From Syntrophaceae bacterium (GTDB taxonomy: Bacteria > Desulfobacterota > Desulfomonilia > Desulfomonilales > Desulfomonilaceae), in the NCBI GenBank assembly GCA_014874425.1, contig JACWAG010000010.1:1-23109 (forward strand): a stretch of 23,109 nt of DNA. Direction: 5' to 3'. Both the position numbers and the translations under genes were made by a program. The notes under the pieces are model-generated. The model was not told the DNA's origin. It did no database searches and saw only the letters and a program-made list of their open reading frames with translations. This document shows, one piece after another, positions 15,410 through 22,843 of this stretch (within the stretch, counting starts at the first letter, position 1; each line of letters begins with the position of its first letter).

Positions 15410-16210
15410 TTAAACCGCTCCCTCGAGCTTTACGTAGCTGTATTCCACCCACCCGGCTCTACCAGAGGGAGTAATCACTCTAAACCAGATTCTGTCACCT
15501 GTAATTTTCTTTTCCGTGACTTTGATCGTCTGACCCGCCATTAACCTGTCAACTATCGGCGAATCCTCGTTAGGTTGCTTTCTGACCCTCAGATTGTCCG
15601 CGGTGGCTTTTCCCTTCCGACTCAGTCGCATTGATGCGTGGTCCGAATTATGCTCAATGTTCTTTGTCGGGTCGGATACCGCTGCGGACGCGGACGATGC
15701 TTTAGCTTCCTGGGCGAAAGGGTTTTGGAGTGAAGCTGACTTGATTGTATTATTGGGTTTTGAAGGCGCCGGTTCCTTTGACGCCGAGTCGTTTTGACGT
15801 AGCCTCAGATCGTTGGTAAGCTTGTTGGCCCTCATCTGGTTCAACTGATCTTTGCCGAAAACTTTGAGCGCCTTAAAGTTGAGTTCAACATCACGGCCCA
15901 ACTTCTCAACGATACGTTTCATTTCGTCTACGGAGCGGCCCTGTTCTTCTACTTTCGCGTAAAGGGCCTTTATTTTTGACGTTTCTTGACTTTCCCTTGT
16001 GGTGACCCACAAGAAATGCGCCTGAGCTAGAGCGGTAATCAGGACCACGCCGCCCAAGACCCATGAGAGATAGCGAAAAGGAAAGAGAAGTCGGTCTTCA
16101 TCTTCAATTAGAAAAGATGTAGCGAGCTTTTTTCTGATCCACATCCGCCAGAGCACAAGAAAGCTTATCAGACATGCGATTTGTATTATGGAGAAGATGA
16201 CTTGGAGCAT
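15410..16210 (-). CDS. Membrane-anchored coiled-coil protein with C-terminal SH3b domain
   Basis: Two hydrophobic segments near residues 3-21 and 47-68 anchor the N-terminus, separated by a basic then acidic loop (WIRKKLATSF ... EDEDRLLFPF). Residues about 76-130 look like a coiled coil (SKIKALYAKVEEQGRSVDEM). A Ser/Ala/Pro-rich linker follows to about 200. The last 65 residues are a bacterial SH3 domain: ADNLRVRKQPNEDSPIVDRL, then GQTIKVTEKK, WFRVITPSGRAGWVEYSYVKL. SH3b domains of this kind bind peptidoglycan or proteins in the envelope. The frame opens at a GTG at 16222; AGAGG suits the GTG at 16213 or the ATG at 16210, and I give the ATG. The gene lies alone between glyS (convergent) and the rpmH block (divergent). 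No specific family name is recognised. Confidence 0.78.
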   Translation of the reverse strand: MLQVIFSIIQIACLISFLVLWRMWIRKKLATSFLIEDEDRLLFPFRYLSWVLGGVVLITALAQAHFLWVTTRESQETSKIKALYAKVEEQGRSVDEMKRIVEKLGRDVELNFKALKVFGKDQLNQMRANKLTNDLRLRQNDSASKEPAPSKPNNTIKSASLQNPFAQEAKASSASAAVSDPTKNIEHNSDHASMRLSRKGKATADNLRVRKQPNEDSPIVDRLMAGQTIKVTEKKITGDRIWFRVITPSGRAGWVEYSYVKLEGAV

Positions 16211-16285
16211 CACGGTCAACACCTCTTATGTATTGTTGTTGGGAATTATCATTACAAAGAGATAAATGCAACTATTTTAAATAAA

Positions 16286-16302
16286 CTAATTTATAAAATT
16301 AG
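16286..16302. repeat. Perfect 7-bp inverted repeat in AT-rich gap
   Basis: CTAATTT (16286-16292) and AAATTAG (16296-16302) with a 3-nt spacer, just before TATACT at 16308-16313. This is the position expected of an operator over a -35 region. The AT-rich context weakens the case. Confidence 0.3.
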
Positions 16303-16352
16303 AATATTATACTGATTTAGTTGGTTTTTAATAAGTATACATCGAATATCTT

Positions 16353-16433
16353 ATGTTAATTTGTTGGCGATGGGTTTGGTACGATGATTGCATCAATACT
16401 AAGGCAAAGAAGAAACTAAACCATACCTATTGA
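16353..16433 (+). CDS. Candidate 26-residue ORF ending at an orphan terminator
   Basis: The ATG at 16353 opens 26 codons; the stop TGA (16431-16433) runs straight into the terminator stem. The peptide is Trp-rich at its start (CWRWVWYDDC) and Lys-rich after it (TKAKKKLNHTY). No Shine-Dalgarno sequence is evident, and an overlapping 11-codon frame begins at 16384. The close fit of stop and terminator is the main argument; the alternative is a small regulatory RNA ending at the same terminator. I do not recognise the peptide. Confidence 0.25.
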   Translation: MLICWRWVWYDDCINTKAKKKLNHTY

Positions 16434-16458
16434 AGCCCCATACGAGGGCTTTTTTTTT
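16433..16458 (+). terminator. Rho-independent terminator with no assigned gene
   Basis: Stem AAGCCC (16433-16438) with GGGCTT (16446-16451), a 7-nt loop, then an unbroken T run to 16458. The T-tract fixes the plus strand. The nearest known plus-strand gene, glyS, ends more than 1 kb upstream with an opposite-strand gene in between. Confidence 0.75.
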
Positions 16459-16647
16459 GACCATATGCTCAATAACCCGATATACCAAAACAAAGTGACT
16501 GTTTAATCCGCGTCAGTTACGGTTTCACTGTGGTTAGTCGCCTAACATTATTCGGGAAATATTTTTACAGTGAGCAAATGGTACGGCGCGAAATTTCCCT
16601 TTTGACCGGTGTAAAACTTTCTGTTGCCTGCTGATGACAAAAGCCTC

Positions 16648-16676
16648 TTGACTTAGTGGGTCACATCTGTTTGAAT
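16648..16676 (+). promoter_or_regulatory. Likely sigma-70 promoter of rpmH-rnpA
   Basis: TTGACT (16648-16653), 17-nt spacer, TTGAAT (16671-16676; four of six consensus positions). Transcription would start near 16683, leaving a leader of about 34 nt before rpmH. Confidence 0.55.
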
Positions 16677-16708
16677 TGTTCTTTTAGAACAAAGTTCGAA
16701 GGTTGGTG

Positions 16709-16720
16709 ATGGAACAGTGA
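16709..16720 (+). other. Minimal ORF whose stop overlaps the rpmH start
   Basis: ATG-GAA-CAG-TGA begins 6 nt after GAAGG (16698-16702), a well placed ribosome site. Its stop overlaps the GTG start of rpmH (16717) in another frame. The same Shine-Dalgarno is 14 nt from that GTG, too far for ordinary initiation, so reinitiation after the three-codon ORF is conceivable. Confidence 0.3.
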
Positions 16721-16851
16721 AACGGACATTTCAACCGAGTAATCTGTCTCGAAAGAGAACTCATGGATTTCGAGTTCGAATGAGTACAAAGAATGGACGC
16801 CTTGTCCTCCAAAGAAGAAGAAGTAAGGGGCGCAAAAGGCTTACCGTCTAG
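16717..16851 (+). CDS. rpmH: 50S ribosomal protein L34
   Basis: A 44-residue, highly basic component of the large ribosomal subunit. Translation gives the unmistakable family sequence: KRTFQPSNLSRKRTHGFRVR, then MSTKNGRLVLQRRRSKGRKR and LTV. The length equals that of E. coli L34. The start is GTG, because the family begins exactly here and no in-frame ATG lies nearby upstream; ribosome-site spacing is poor (GAAGG 14 nt away) and a three-codon ORF overlaps the start. It heads the conserved rpmH-rnpA-yidD-yidC-jag block and has a promoter at 16648-16676. Its last 59 bases also encode the N-terminus of rnpA in a different frame. Confidence 0.97.
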   Translation: MKRTFQPSNLSRKRTHGFRVRMSTKNGRLVLQRRRSKGRKRLTV

Positions 16852-17194
16852 TTATGGCGATCTTAAGTTCACCAAATTAGACCGAATACGCCGATCAGTA
16901 GAATATCGACAAATCATGGTCGAGGGGCATAAATTTAGGACACCCCATTTTATTTTTCGGTGGCGCGTAAACAGGGTTGGTATCCAGCGACTGGGGATTT
17001 CAGTTAGCAAGAAAGTAGGAAATTCTTGCGCTCGAAACAGGGTGAAGAGAAGACTGAGGGAGTTTTTTAGGCATAACAGGCAAAAGTTGCCTTCCGGCGT
17101 TGACGTGGTTATAATTGCGGCGCAAGGTTCTTCCAGCTTGGAAACCCGGGAAACATTTGAAGAGCTTAATCGGGCCGTTGAGCAAGGGTTTTGA
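16793..17194 (+). CDS. rnpA: Ribonuclease P protein component with a start inside rpmH
   Basis: Protein cofactor of RNase P, which matures tRNA 5' ends. The family core runs from about residue 25 (KFTKLDRIRRSVEYRQIM) through the RNR motif region (SKKVGNSCARNRVKRRLREF, near 73-92) to DVVIIAAQG near 104. Between the rpmH stop (16851) and the core there is no ATG, GTG or TTG in frame. The only usable starts are the ATG at 16793 and TTG at 16802, both inside rpmH in another frame. That gives 133 aa with a 23-residue acidic and polar N-terminal extension (MDALSSKEEEVRGAKG) before the usual beginning. The ribosome site is weak. A non-standard start such as ATA after rpmH would be the alternative. 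The stop overlaps the start region of yidD. Confidence 0.92.
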   Translation: MDALSSKEEEVRGAKGLPSSYGDLKFTKLDRIRRSVEYRQIMVEGHKFRTPHFIFRWRVNRVGIQRLGISVSKKVGNSCARNRVKRRLREFFRHNRQKLPSGVDVVIIAAQGSSSLETRETFEELNRAVEQGF

Positions 17195-17196
17195 TT

Positions 17197-17406
17197 GTGA
17201 CCCGGATTTTTATCGCACTAATAAGATCATATCAAATTTTTCTCTCCCCGCTATTTCCTTCTTCTTGTCGTTTTGTCCCTTCTTGCTCTGAATACGCGAT
17301 AGAGGCTGTGCGAAGATATGGGGCATTGAGAGGTTTGTACCTCATTGTGCGCCGTTTGATCAGGTGTAGACCCTTAGGGCCTTCTGGATTCGACCCAGTA
17401 CCCTGA
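17197..17406 (+). CDS. yidD: Membrane protein insertion efficiency factor YidD
   Basis: Small inner-membrane-associated protein that helps YidC-dependent insertion. The 69-residue sequence has the full signature: IRSYQIFLSPLFPSSCRFVP, SCSEYAIEAVRRYG and the C-terminal RCRPLGPSGFDPVP, with conserved Cys residues. An amphipathic helix occupies the N-terminus. The start is the GTG at 17197, with AAGGG (17184-17188) 8 nt upstream inside rnpA. A TTG at 17191 overlapping the rnpA stop is in frame, but its ribosome site would be too close. It sits directly between rnpA and yidC, its normal partner. Confidence 0.95.
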   Translation: MTRIFIALIRSYQIFLSPLFPSSCRFVPSCSEYAIEAVRRYGALRGLYLIVRRLIRCRPLGPSGFDPVP

Positions 17407-17470
17407 TGATTCAGCAGATAACCGGCTCGAAAGTTTTGTTCATGGAACACCTAAGGCGGGAAATCCAAGA

Positions 17471-19198
17471 ATGGATCGAAATTTAATTTTATCTATCGTT
17501 TTGTCTGTGTTGATTATTGTAGGTTTTCAGTATTTTTTTCATTCATTTTCACCGCCTACTCCCGTCAACGCTCCATCAAAAATTGAAGTAGCAAAAAAGA
17601 ACCAAGCGCACACTGTACCTTCTGTTGGTGAGATAAAGTCTTCCAAAGAAAAGCCGGTGGCCGAAACTGAGATAGCCTCTACCAAGACGTTGTCAGGGGC
17701 TAGTTTGCAAGAATCTCCCACTACGCGAGTCAAGGAAGCTAGGATTAAGATCGATACCCCCAAATATGAAGCGATTTTGACGAATATCGGGGGAAAAATC
17801 ATATCATTCAGGCTCAAGAACTTTACGACAAAAATTGACAGTTCCGACTTGGTCAATCTTTTCCCACCTGAAGGTTCGGACACTTCCGCTCCGTCCATCA
17901 GGCTGACACGTTCGGATGAAGTTTTCTCTGACTCTAACCTTGCCTACACCGGAGACACTGAAGGTTCTGTAGTTCTTTTGGACAAGCCGGATGGGGAAAA
18001 GGCGATCATATATAGAGGTGTTTCACCTAGTGGTCTGATCATTTACAAGAAGTTCGTGTTTCACGCGGATACATATTCAATTGATGTATCCTACAGCCTA
18101 GAAAATCCTTCAAACCAGTCAAGGGACTATCTTGTGACGTTCCCGTTGAGAAAGTTTTTCTCGGAAGATCCTCAGCAACGTTTTAGTTGGAACAGTGTCG
18201 AGGTTCTTCTGGATGGTTCACTGAAGGATTACTATTTCAAAGACATAAAAGGGGACGAAGAGTTATCGGGGCACGTCGCGTGGGCCGGATTAGGGGATGT
18301 GTATTTCTTTAGAGCTTTAATTTTTTCTCACAGACCGGCAGCCAAGGTGACCCTTTTAAAGCCCACTAAGGACGATATAGCCGAAATACTCGTCAGATAT
18401 GGTTCGATTGAAATACCGCCCGGGGGAAAGTCTGAGGAGACGCTGCTGGGCCTCTACCTTGGGCCGAAAGAGGCGAATGCGTTGCGGGCTGCTGGTGGAG
18501 ATTTGGGGCGCGCTCTCATTTACAGCAATTACCAAGCCCTAAACTTCATGTCCACCTACCTGATGAAATTCCTGACTTTTTCTTACTCGGGCTTCACGGT
18601 ATTTGGTTTGAAAATTCCTGGCACCGGAAACTACGGTGTCGATATCATAATCCTAACCTTATTAATTAAGATCCTGTTCATTCCTCTAACTCATAAGAGT
18701 ATGAAGTCCATGAAGAGAATGCAGGATCTTCAGCCGCAAATTGCTAAACTTAAAGAAAAATATAAGGACGACAAGTCCGCGCTAAACAAGGCTACCATGG
18801 AACTGTTCAGGGACAACAAGGTCAATCCTCTTGGCAGTTGCTGGCCGATGTTTATGCAGATTCCAGTGTTCATCGCCCTCTATCAGGCCCTGTCATACGC
18901 TATAGAGCTTCGGCACGCCCCGTTCCTGTGCCTGCCTTCGATCTACTTTTGCATTCAGGATCTGTCCGCTCCGGACCCTCATTATGTTACTCCGATAATC
19001 ATGGGTGGCACTATGGTGCTGCAGCAGTGGATGACTCCCTCTGCCGGCGATCCTATGCAGAAAAAGATGATGCTGCTGATGCCGGTGGTGTTCACTTACA
19101 TGTTCTTGAGTTTTCCCTCGGGCTTGGTCCTTTATTGGCTAGTTAGTAACGTGCTATCAATTGGCCAGCAATTACTGACAAATAGGCTAACCCGCTAA
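17471..19198 (+). CDS. yidC: Membrane protein insertase YidC
   Basis: Inner-membrane insertase for membrane proteins, alone or with SecYEG. TM1 is at residues 5-23, and a Gram-negative-type periplasmic P1 domain covers about 88-345. The conserved five-helix core begins near 355, with LQPQIAKLKEKY at 420-431, NPLGSCWPMFMQIPVFIALY at 452-471 and a final helix before NRLTR. The hydrophilic-groove arginine is replaced by Lys400 in LLIKILFIPLT, which keeps the charge. Between RHAPF and IQDLSAPDP there is an extra CLPSIYFC with Cys487 and Cys494, which I do not recall from other YidC proteins. At 575 aa it is normal for a proteobacterial protein. The ATG at 17471 is preceded by AAGGCGGGA. It is part of the rpmH-jag block. 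Confidence 0.97.
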   Translation: MDRNLILSIVLSVLIIVGFQYFFHSFSPPTPVNAPSKIEVAKKNQAHTVPSVGEIKSSKEKPVAETEIASTKTLSGASLQESPTTRVKEARIKIDTPKYEAILTNIGGKIISFRLKNFTTKIDSSDLVNLFPPEGSDTSAPSIRLTRSDEVFSDSNLAYTGDTEGSVVLLDKPDGEKAIIYRGVSPSGLIIYKKFVFHADTYSIDVSYSLENPSNQSRDYLVTFPLRKFFSEDPQQRFSWNSVEVLLDGSLKDYYFKDIKGDEELSGHVAWAGLGDVYFFRALIFSHRPAAKVTLLKPTKDDIAEILVRYGSIEIPPGGKSEETLLGLYLGPKEANALRAAGGDLGRALIYSNYQALNFMSTYLMKFLTFSYSGFTVFGLKIPGTGNYGVDIIILTLLIKILFIPLTHKSMKSMKRMQDLQPQIAKLKEKYKDDKSALNKATMELFRDNKVNPLGSCWPMFMQIPVFIALYQALSYAIELRHAPFLCLPSIYFCIQDLSAPDPHYVTPIIMGGTMVLQQWMTPSAGDPMQKKMMLLMPVVFTYMFLSFPSGLVLYWLVSNVLSIGQQLLTNRLTR

Positions 19199-19213
19199 GG
19201 TAGGAATAGAGAT

Positions 19214-20035
19214 ATGAGTTATAAGGAATTTACTGGGAAGACTGTTAAAGATGCCATTGCAAAGGCGTGCAAGGAGCTTAGCGTTGAGGAGGCTCTTCTA
19301 GAAATAGTTGTGCTCGAAGAGAGCGCACGAGGATTCTTGGGACTGGTTGGTCATCGGAACGCAAGGGTTCGTGTTCGCAAGCGAGATATTCTCAAGGAGG
19401 TACTAGAAGTAAGGGCGACTGAAGCCGAAGAATTGCTTTCAAAGCCTCCACTAGAGCCTTTGACAACGTCCGAAAATTGTCTGAACGCATCGGTGGATAG
19501 TGGTCAAATTGAGGCTCCTGCAGAAGATCATGGAGAGATCGATCCCGAAAAATTGAGAATTGCTGAAGAAGCAAAGGCCCTACTGGAAGGTATACTGGCC
19601 CGCATTCCTGTAGAAACCTCAGTTGAGGCCTCGGTCTCAAACGGTTCAGTTATTCTTGACATTACGGGCGACAAGAGCGGTCTGCTCATCGGTAAGCGGG
19701 GCCAGACTCTGGATGCGCTCCAATTCATACTTAACAAGGCGCTCAACCGTGAGGTATCTCTTGAGGATAAGACAGAGATAATAGTAGATACAGAAGACTA
19801 CCGGCGGCGCAAACACGAAAGTCTTCGCGATATGGCTGTCAGAATGAGTCTAAGAGCCAGAAAATCCCTCAAACCGGTGGCCTTTAATCCAATGCCGGCT
19901 AACGAACGAAGGATCATTCATCTTATTCTGGCCGAAGACAGAGAAGTTTACACAAAGAGTTACGGGGAGGGGCCTCTCAGAAGGATCATAGTTTATCCTC
20001 GCCAGGCTATGGCCAACAAGAGGAGGAGAAGATAA
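19214..20035 (+). CDS. jag: Jag/KhpB (EloR) RNA-binding protein
   Basis: Single-strand RNA-binding protein of the KhpB family, typically next to yidC and linked to cell-envelope growth in other bacteria. Three domains are clear: Jag_N at 3-55 (YKEFTGKTVKDAIAKACKEL ... GFLGLVGHR), a type II KH domain at about 138-190 with the GKRG loop at 160-163, and an R3H domain at about 205-265 with Arg232-x3-His236 (RRIIH). The linker at 60-115 is acidic. The C-terminus is strongly basic (ANKRRRR). The ATG at 19214 lies 15 nt after the yidC stop, with AGG-rich sequence before it, so the two are co-transcribed. The mnmE gene that often follows is absent. Confidence 0.96.
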   Translation: MSYKEFTGKTVKDAIAKACKELSVEEALLEIVVLEESARGFLGLVGHRNARVRVRKRDILKEVLEVRATEAEELLSKPPLEPLTTSENCLNASVDSGQIEAPAEDHGEIDPEKLRIAEEAKALLEGILARIPVETSVEASVSNGSVILDITGDKSGLLIGKRGQTLDALQFILNKALNREVSLEDKTEIIVDTEDYRRRKHESLRDMAVRMSLRARKSLKPVAFNPMPANERRIIHLILAEDREVYTKSYGEGPLRRIIVYPRQAMANKRRRR

Positions 20036-20085
20036 AATTGCCTTTAAGTCCAGGATTGTCACTTTGTCACCTGTGAGAACCGGAA

Positions 20086-20916
20086 ATGTCTCTTTTCCAA
20101 TCTGAAGTACACCACAAGATCGCCAGAATGTGTGGGCCCTTTTTCCCCTGCCGCGCAAGAATCTCTTTCAACATTGCCACCCTTCTATTTTTGATAGTGG
20201 CGATGACTGGACATACCTCGGCGGCTGAAACTACTACTAAGCCCGAGGATATACCGGCGTTGCTGTTTAACCGCGGCAAGAATCTTTCCGCGTTCAAAGC
20301 AGTAATGAACGTTACCACCATGAATGAAGTGGATAAATCGAGGCAGGATATAAAGGGTTTTCTCTTATATCGCAGACCAAGCGATTTTCGGTTTCAAGGA
20401 TTGGCAGCCGGTGGAAGCACACTTTTTGAATTGGTCATAAAGTCAAAGGCTTTTGAGCTTTATGTCCCGCAGGAGGGCAAGGTGATAAAGGGAGACAGAG
20501 AATGTTTTGGCCGAAAATTCCCTGATGTAGCTGAAATTGAGAGCCTGATTCCTATGGTCCTGCTCCAGTGGGGTGATGTCAGGTTTGATCGAGTCCTATC
20601 TCGGGACGCTGAGAAGATGGTTGTCAGAATAACGTTTCAGGGTAGGGTCTGGGGAGCTACTTTAGATAGTCGGAACATGAACCTGCTGCGTTTAGTGCGA
20701 ATAAACCCACGAGGAGATATCGATTTGACGGCCGATTTCGGTGATTTCCATCAGGGCGCTGACGGGTGGTTGCCTCACAAGTTTGAAGTCGTATCACCTG
20801 TTGGGGGCTGGCGTACTCTGGCGAAGATCTCTAAGATTGAGATTAATCCGTTCCTTGTGGAAAAAAATTTCCAAATAGATCCTACATTCTCCGTAAAGAC
20901 GGAGATCTGCCATTAG
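20086..20916 (+). CDS. LolA-like periplasmic lipoprotein-binding protein
   Basis: Predicted periplasmic protein of the LolA/LolB superfamily (half-open beta-barrel that carries lipid-modified proteins or lipids). An N-terminal basic region and hydrophobic segment at about 26-41 end in a cleavage site near TSA-AE. The mature part shows the family pattern: KNLSAFKAVMNV near 64, FLLYRRPSDFRFQGL near 88, FELYVPQEGKVIKG near 124 and a late ITFQGRVWGATLDSRNMNLL. A DUF4292-type relationship is also possible. The ATG at 20086 has GGAA directly upstream; a second Met at 20128 would give a shorter signal peptide. waaA follows 21 nt after the stop, so this may belong to an envelope operon. No lipobox is seen, so LolA-like is preferred over LolB-like. 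Confidence 0.75.
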   Translation: MSLFQSEVHHKIARMCGPFFPCRARISFNIATLLFLIVAMTGHTSAAETTTKPEDIPALLFNRGKNLSAFKAVMNVTTMNEVDKSRQDIKGFLLYRRPSDFRFQGLAAGGSTLFELVIKSKAFELYVPQEGKVIKGDRECFGRKFPDVAEIESLIPMVLLQWGDVRFDRVLSRDAEKMVVRITFQGRVWGATLDSRNMNLLRLVRINPRGDIDLTADFGDFHQGADGWLPHKFEVVSPVGGWRTLAKISKIEINPFLVEKNFQIDPTFSVKTEICH

Positions 20917-20937
20917 TTTATTGAGATAACCTCTCTT

Positions 20938-22251
20938 ATGGTCCGCTTCTTCTACAATTTATTAATCCACATTATAGGCGCGCCGATTATATTGGGATAT
21001 TACGCTCCCAAGATCCTTATCTCAGGCAAGTACAATCAGTCGCTAGGGGGAAAATTGGGCTGTCTCCCTGACACGTTTCCGGCTCCACCATTGACTAGAC
21101 CCGTTGTTTGGTTCCATGCTGTTTCAGTAGGTGAAGCGGTGGCGCTTGCTCCACTTGCAAGGGAATTTAGGAAATTGGCTCCGGGTTTCACGATTATTGT
21201 TTCAACAGGAACTGAAACTGGCCAGGCTAAGGCAAGGGCGGACATGGAAGGGATTGACGCGTTTATTTACATGCCTATCGATTTCCCAATGTTGGTCAAT
21301 CGTGTAATTGAAAGGATAAGTCCGGATCTCTTCGTACTCATGGAAACTGAAATTTGGCCAAATCTTTTGCACAGCCTTAAATCGCGGGGAGCTACCATTG
21401 CCCTGGCGAACGGTCGCATTTCAGACCGCTCTTTTCCCCGCTACATGAAGGTGCGTCCTTTAATATCTAAAATGTTGGATAAGATTGACGTTTTCCTAAT
21501 GGTATCTGAGGCTGACAGAGAACGCATACTGAAGATGGGGGCCTCCGATGAGCGAGTAAAGGTTGTCGGCAATACCAAGTTCGACGCTGCTCTCCGCAAT
21601 ATTTCTGAGGATGTTTTGAAAGAGGCAAGGACTTCGCTTGACATTAATGAGCATCACAAGGTACTTGTGGCGGGAAGCACCCATCCGGGCGAACATGAAC
21701 TGATACTCGATTGTTTCCAACGTCTATTGGACGATTTTCCGGAACTCATACTCGCCATAGCTCCTCGCCACATTGAAACAATACCGTCAATATTGACAGC
21801 GATAAGTGAAAGGAAGCTAAAGGCCCCGTTTTTCAGAAGCTCCAAAAAGTCCGGGGAAAGCCGTGCCTCAAGAAACATTGTTATCCTTGACACCACAGGA
21901 GAATTGTTCAAGTTTTATTCTGTGGCGACAGTGGTCTATGTTGGTGGTTCACTGGTTCCCAAAGGGGGACAAAACATTTTGGAACCTGTAGCCTGGGGGA
22001 AAAGGGTATTTTTCGGACCGTCAATGGAAGATTTTCGTGACGCCAAGGATTTGCTGCTAAATATTGGGGCGGCAGGTCAAGCGAAGGACGTGGAAGAATT
22101 ACGGATTTTAATTTCACAAGCGTTGAAAGATCTAAAACATACAACCGATTTGGGACGCCTTGGCCGGGATGAATTAAACAAGCACTCGGGGAGCGCAAAG
22201 GCGACCGCTAGACTTCTGTTCGATTTGATCAGTCCGGCAAAAACGGTGTGA
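20938..22251 (+). CDS. waaA: 3-deoxy-D-manno-octulosonic acid transferase
   Basis: Transfers Kdo from CMP-Kdo to lipid A precursor at the cytoplasmic face of the inner membrane. An N-terminal membrane-associated helix (residues 6-27) is followed by the glycosyltransferase N-domain with catalytic Glu66 (HAVSVGEAVA), STGTETGQ at 89-96 and METEIWPN at 135-142. The C-domain has VLVAGSTHPGEHELIL, APRHIE and the CMP-Kdo-binding GGSLVPKGGQNILEP-VAWGK stretch. At 437 aa it is typical. The ATG at 20938 is 21 nt after the LolA-like gene. Its 3' end overlaps the convergent yciO gene by 23 bp. This is the main evidence for a lipopolysaccharide-bearing outer membrane. Symbol kdtA is a synonym. Mono- or bifunctionality cannot be read from sequence. 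Confidence 0.96.
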   Translation: MVRFFYNLLIHIIGAPIILGYYAPKILISGKYNQSLGGKLGCLPDTFPAPPLTRPVVWFHAVSVGEAVALAPLAREFRKLAPGFTIIVSTGTETGQAKARADMEGIDAFIYMPIDFPMLVNRVIERISPDLFVLMETEIWPNLLHSLKSRGATIALANGRISDRSFPRYMKVRPLISKMLDKIDVFLMVSEADRERILKMGASDERVKVVGNTKFDAALRNISEDVLKEARTSLDINEHHKVLVAGSTHPGEHELILDCFQRLLDDFPELILAIAPRHIETIPSILTAISERKLKAPFFRSSKKSGESRASRNIVILDTTGELFKFYSVATVVYVGGSLVPKGGQNILEPVAWGKRVFFGPSMEDFRDAKDLLLNIGAAGQAKDVEELRILISQALKDLKHTTDLGRLGRDELNKHSGSAKATARLLFDLISPAKTV

Positions 22252-22843
22252 CGTCGCCTTTGCCCTCACGCAACACTGACGGAGGACCGTCGAAAAGACT
22301 TATTATTGTCGAAGGTTCCGGCAGGAAAATACCGCCGTCTATCACCAAGTCTACCTGGCCTTTGTATATTCTCTCAATTTCGCTGGGATCGTCCAGCAGT
22401 TGATCGTCCGGTAATCTAACCGACGAACTCAGGATAGGATTCCCTAGTTCTGCGAGCAGAGCTTGACAGATTCGATTGTCTGGGATTCGAATACCGACTT
22501 CCTGTTTTTTGGTAAGCACAATTCTTGGAACAAGCCTCGTAGCCTTCAGGATGAACGTGTAGGCTCCAGGTAAATAGCGTTTCAAAAGCTTGTAGTCCTT
22601 GTCGGCTACCTGTGCGTAAAGGGAAATTGTCTTTAGATCGGCAAAGACGAAAGAAAGGTGTCTTTTGTTGTCGAATTTCTTTATACGACGTACGCGTTCA
22701 AGCGCTTTCTTGCTGGCGATATCGCATCCCAGACCGTAGACGGTATCAGTAGGGTATACGATTACCCCATCTTTTCGAAGAATTTCAACAACGCGGGCGA
22801 TGTGTCTGGGTTGTGGATTAACAGGATTTATCTGTAATATCAT
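22229..22843 (-). CDS. yciO: YciO-type Sua5/YrdC family protein
   Basis: Member of the YrdC-fold family that in TsaC makes threonylcarbamoyl-AMP for tRNA t6A. The fold is clear: GVIVYPTDTVYGLGCD near 26, RIKKFDNKRHLSFVFADL near 53, LPGAYTFILKAT near 90 and VLREGKGDVTPFL at the end. The nucleotide-binding STSAN motif of TsaC is replaced by LSSSVRLPD near 138, as in YciO. So I call it YciO, whose role is less certain than TsaC's. At 204 aa it is full length. The start overlaps the end of the RibD-like gene by 26 bp, implying translational coupling, and the stop lies within waaA on the opposite strand. Confidence 0.9.
   Translation of the reverse strand: MILQINPVNPQPRHIARVVEILRKDGVIVYPTDTVYGLGCDIASKKALERVRRIKKFDNKRHLSFVFADLKTISLYAQVADKDYKLLKRYLPGAYTFILKATRLVPRIVLTKKQEVGIRIPDNRICQALLAELGNPILSSSVRLPDDQLLDDPSEIERIYKGQVDLVIDGGIFLPEPSTIISLFDGPPSVLREGKGDVTPFLPD

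Larger units (their letters stand above)
16223..16716. other. 494-bp gap between the SH3b gene and rpmH
   Basis: Positions 16255-16365 are very AT-rich. In order, the gap holds an inverted repeat (16286-16302) with a nearby TATACT (16308-16313), a 26-codon ORF (16353-16433), a plus-strand terminator (16433-16458) with no known gene in front of it, and the rpmH promoter (16648-16676). Although the rpmH-rnpA block often borders oriC, I see no match to the DnaA box TTATCCACA on either strand, and no dnaA gene is in the window. Confidence 0.6.

Noticed and set aside
16223..16716. Possible origin of replication next to rpmH
   Set aside because: The gap is AT-rich and the rpmH block often borders oriC, but no TTATCCACA-like DnaA boxes are seen on either strand, and dnaA, dnaN, parA and gidA are absent from the window.
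18838..19146. 102-codon ORF in a second plus-strand frame of yidC
   Set aside because: It overlaps the highly conserved insertase core; composition is that of a frame-shifted read.
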